Assembly (NCBI GenBank): GCA_019241495.1
Contig: JAFAWZ010000182.1
Coordinates: forward strand, 1 to 12,932
Source of the DNA: Acidimicrobiales bacterium
GTDB taxonomy: Bacteria; Actinomycetota; Acidimicrobiia; Acidimicrobiales; Palsa-688
Reading direction: 5' to 3'
Length of the DNA stretch: 12,932 nucleotides
Part shown: positions 12,708-12,932 of the stretch, in pieces
Numbering within the stretch: position 1 is the first letter of the stretch
Layout of the letters: every line of letters starts with the position of its first letter
Notes under the pieces: model-generated
Seen by the model: the letters and a program-made list of their open reading frames with translations, nothing else
Told to the model about the DNA's origin: nothing
The model's database searches: none
Made by a program: the position numbers and the translations under genes

Positions 12708-12932
12708 CTACTGCAAGCCCAGCTTTTGGGAGAGGGGTAGGCCGACCATCTGCACCCCGAACTCCTGGTTCAGCTTCTCCATGGCTGCAGGCTCGGGGAT
12801 GCTGTCGCCGATCAGTTGTTGGATGTACTGGTCGAAGCCGATGCCTGGGGTCATGAAGTTAACCATGTGGGCAGCTCGGTTGGCTTGGGTGTTGGTGAAA
12901 GTGTGGGGGACGCCGGGGGCGGCCGAGGCGAA
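12708..12932 (-). CDS. Probable cupin-domain protein, C-terminal part (partial at window end)
   Basis: The frame is open from the window end and stops at TAG 12708-12710, giving 74 residues. It reads FASAAPGVPHTFTNTQANRA, then AHMVNFMTPGIGFDQYIQQL and IPEPAAMEKLNQEFGVQMVG before a short end. The P-x-G-V-P-H-T-F-x-N motif is the second cupin motif (G-x5-P-x-G-x2-H-x3-N), whose histidine binds the metal; the following PxGF-like turn and helix are typical of cupin_2 proteins of about 150 residues. Cupins of this type cover many enzymes and binding proteins, so no reaction can be assigned from this part. Confidence 0.7.
   Translation of the reverse strand, partial: FASAAPGVPHTFTNTQANRAAHMVNFMTPGIGFDQYIQQLIGDSIPEPAAMEKLNQEFGVQMVGLPLSQKLGLQ

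Noticed and set aside
12390..12740. 116-residue + strand frame starting at GTG
   Set aside because: No ribosome binding site, third positions not GC-rich, runs into the antisense of the cupin gene end, no recognisable domain.
1..12932. tRNA or rRNA genes, CRISPR arrays, plasmid-type origins, riboswitches
   Set aside because: I looked for regularly spaced repeats, tRNA T-loop/anticodon patterns and iterons by eye and saw none; no tRNA gene as an attachment site for the recombinase was found.

Overview
The window is high-GC DNA with actinobacterial character: GC-rich third codon positions, strong AGGAGG-type ribosome binding sites, GTG starts, and small proteins typical of Actinomycetota (a short hydrophobic protein, CsbD, YtxH, YqaE/PMP3). 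I cannot name genus or species from the sequence. It reads as an accessory region: metal and solute transport genes, a site-specific recombinase, one complete insertion sequence, fragments of older genes, and a run of small stress-type genes. Several reading frames are interrupted by 1-2 bp shifts, which means either real gene decay or residual indels in a long-read assembly. Layout: (1) 1-1235, + strand: the 3' end of an ArsR-family metal sensor overlaps a zinc-type cation diffusion facilitator (CDF) by ATGA. (2) 1465-2822, - strand: a second, short CDF-like protein without the usual metal-site residues, a remnant of an IS3-family transposase, and a small ParB-like protein. (3) 2959-3762, + strand: a MIP/aquaporin channel divergent from the ParB-like gene. 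(4) 3875-6045, - strand: a tyrosine recombinase of about 720 residues with one winged-helix module inside its core-binding region and four more in tandem behind the catalytic domain. It is broken by two frameshifts. A possible 48-residue ORF lies upstream. (5) 6326-8006: a complete IS1380-family element with matching ends, a 4-bp TTAG target duplication, an intact transposase on the - strand and a leader hairpin that would hide the transposase ribosome binding site. (6) 8164-12326: small stress-type genes (54-aa hydrophobic protein, Rho-N-like 'plasmid stabilisation' protein, 47-aa membrane protein, CsbD, YtxH, YqaE/PMP3, a two-TM protein), mixed with a SurE-like remnant and a frameshifted UPF0104/YbhN membrane protein. 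(7) 12708-12932, - strand: the C-terminal part of a probable cupin protein. How the parts fit: the ArsR-CDF pair is a standard metal-responsive efflux operon. Five of the small genes have candidate promoters resembling those of stress sigma factors of the SigB/SigF type (GTTT-like -35, 13-15 bp, GGGTAT-like -10), three of them 37-38 bp before the start codon, so they may form one stress regulon. The recombinase and insertion sequences are the likely reason this DNA is mosaic.
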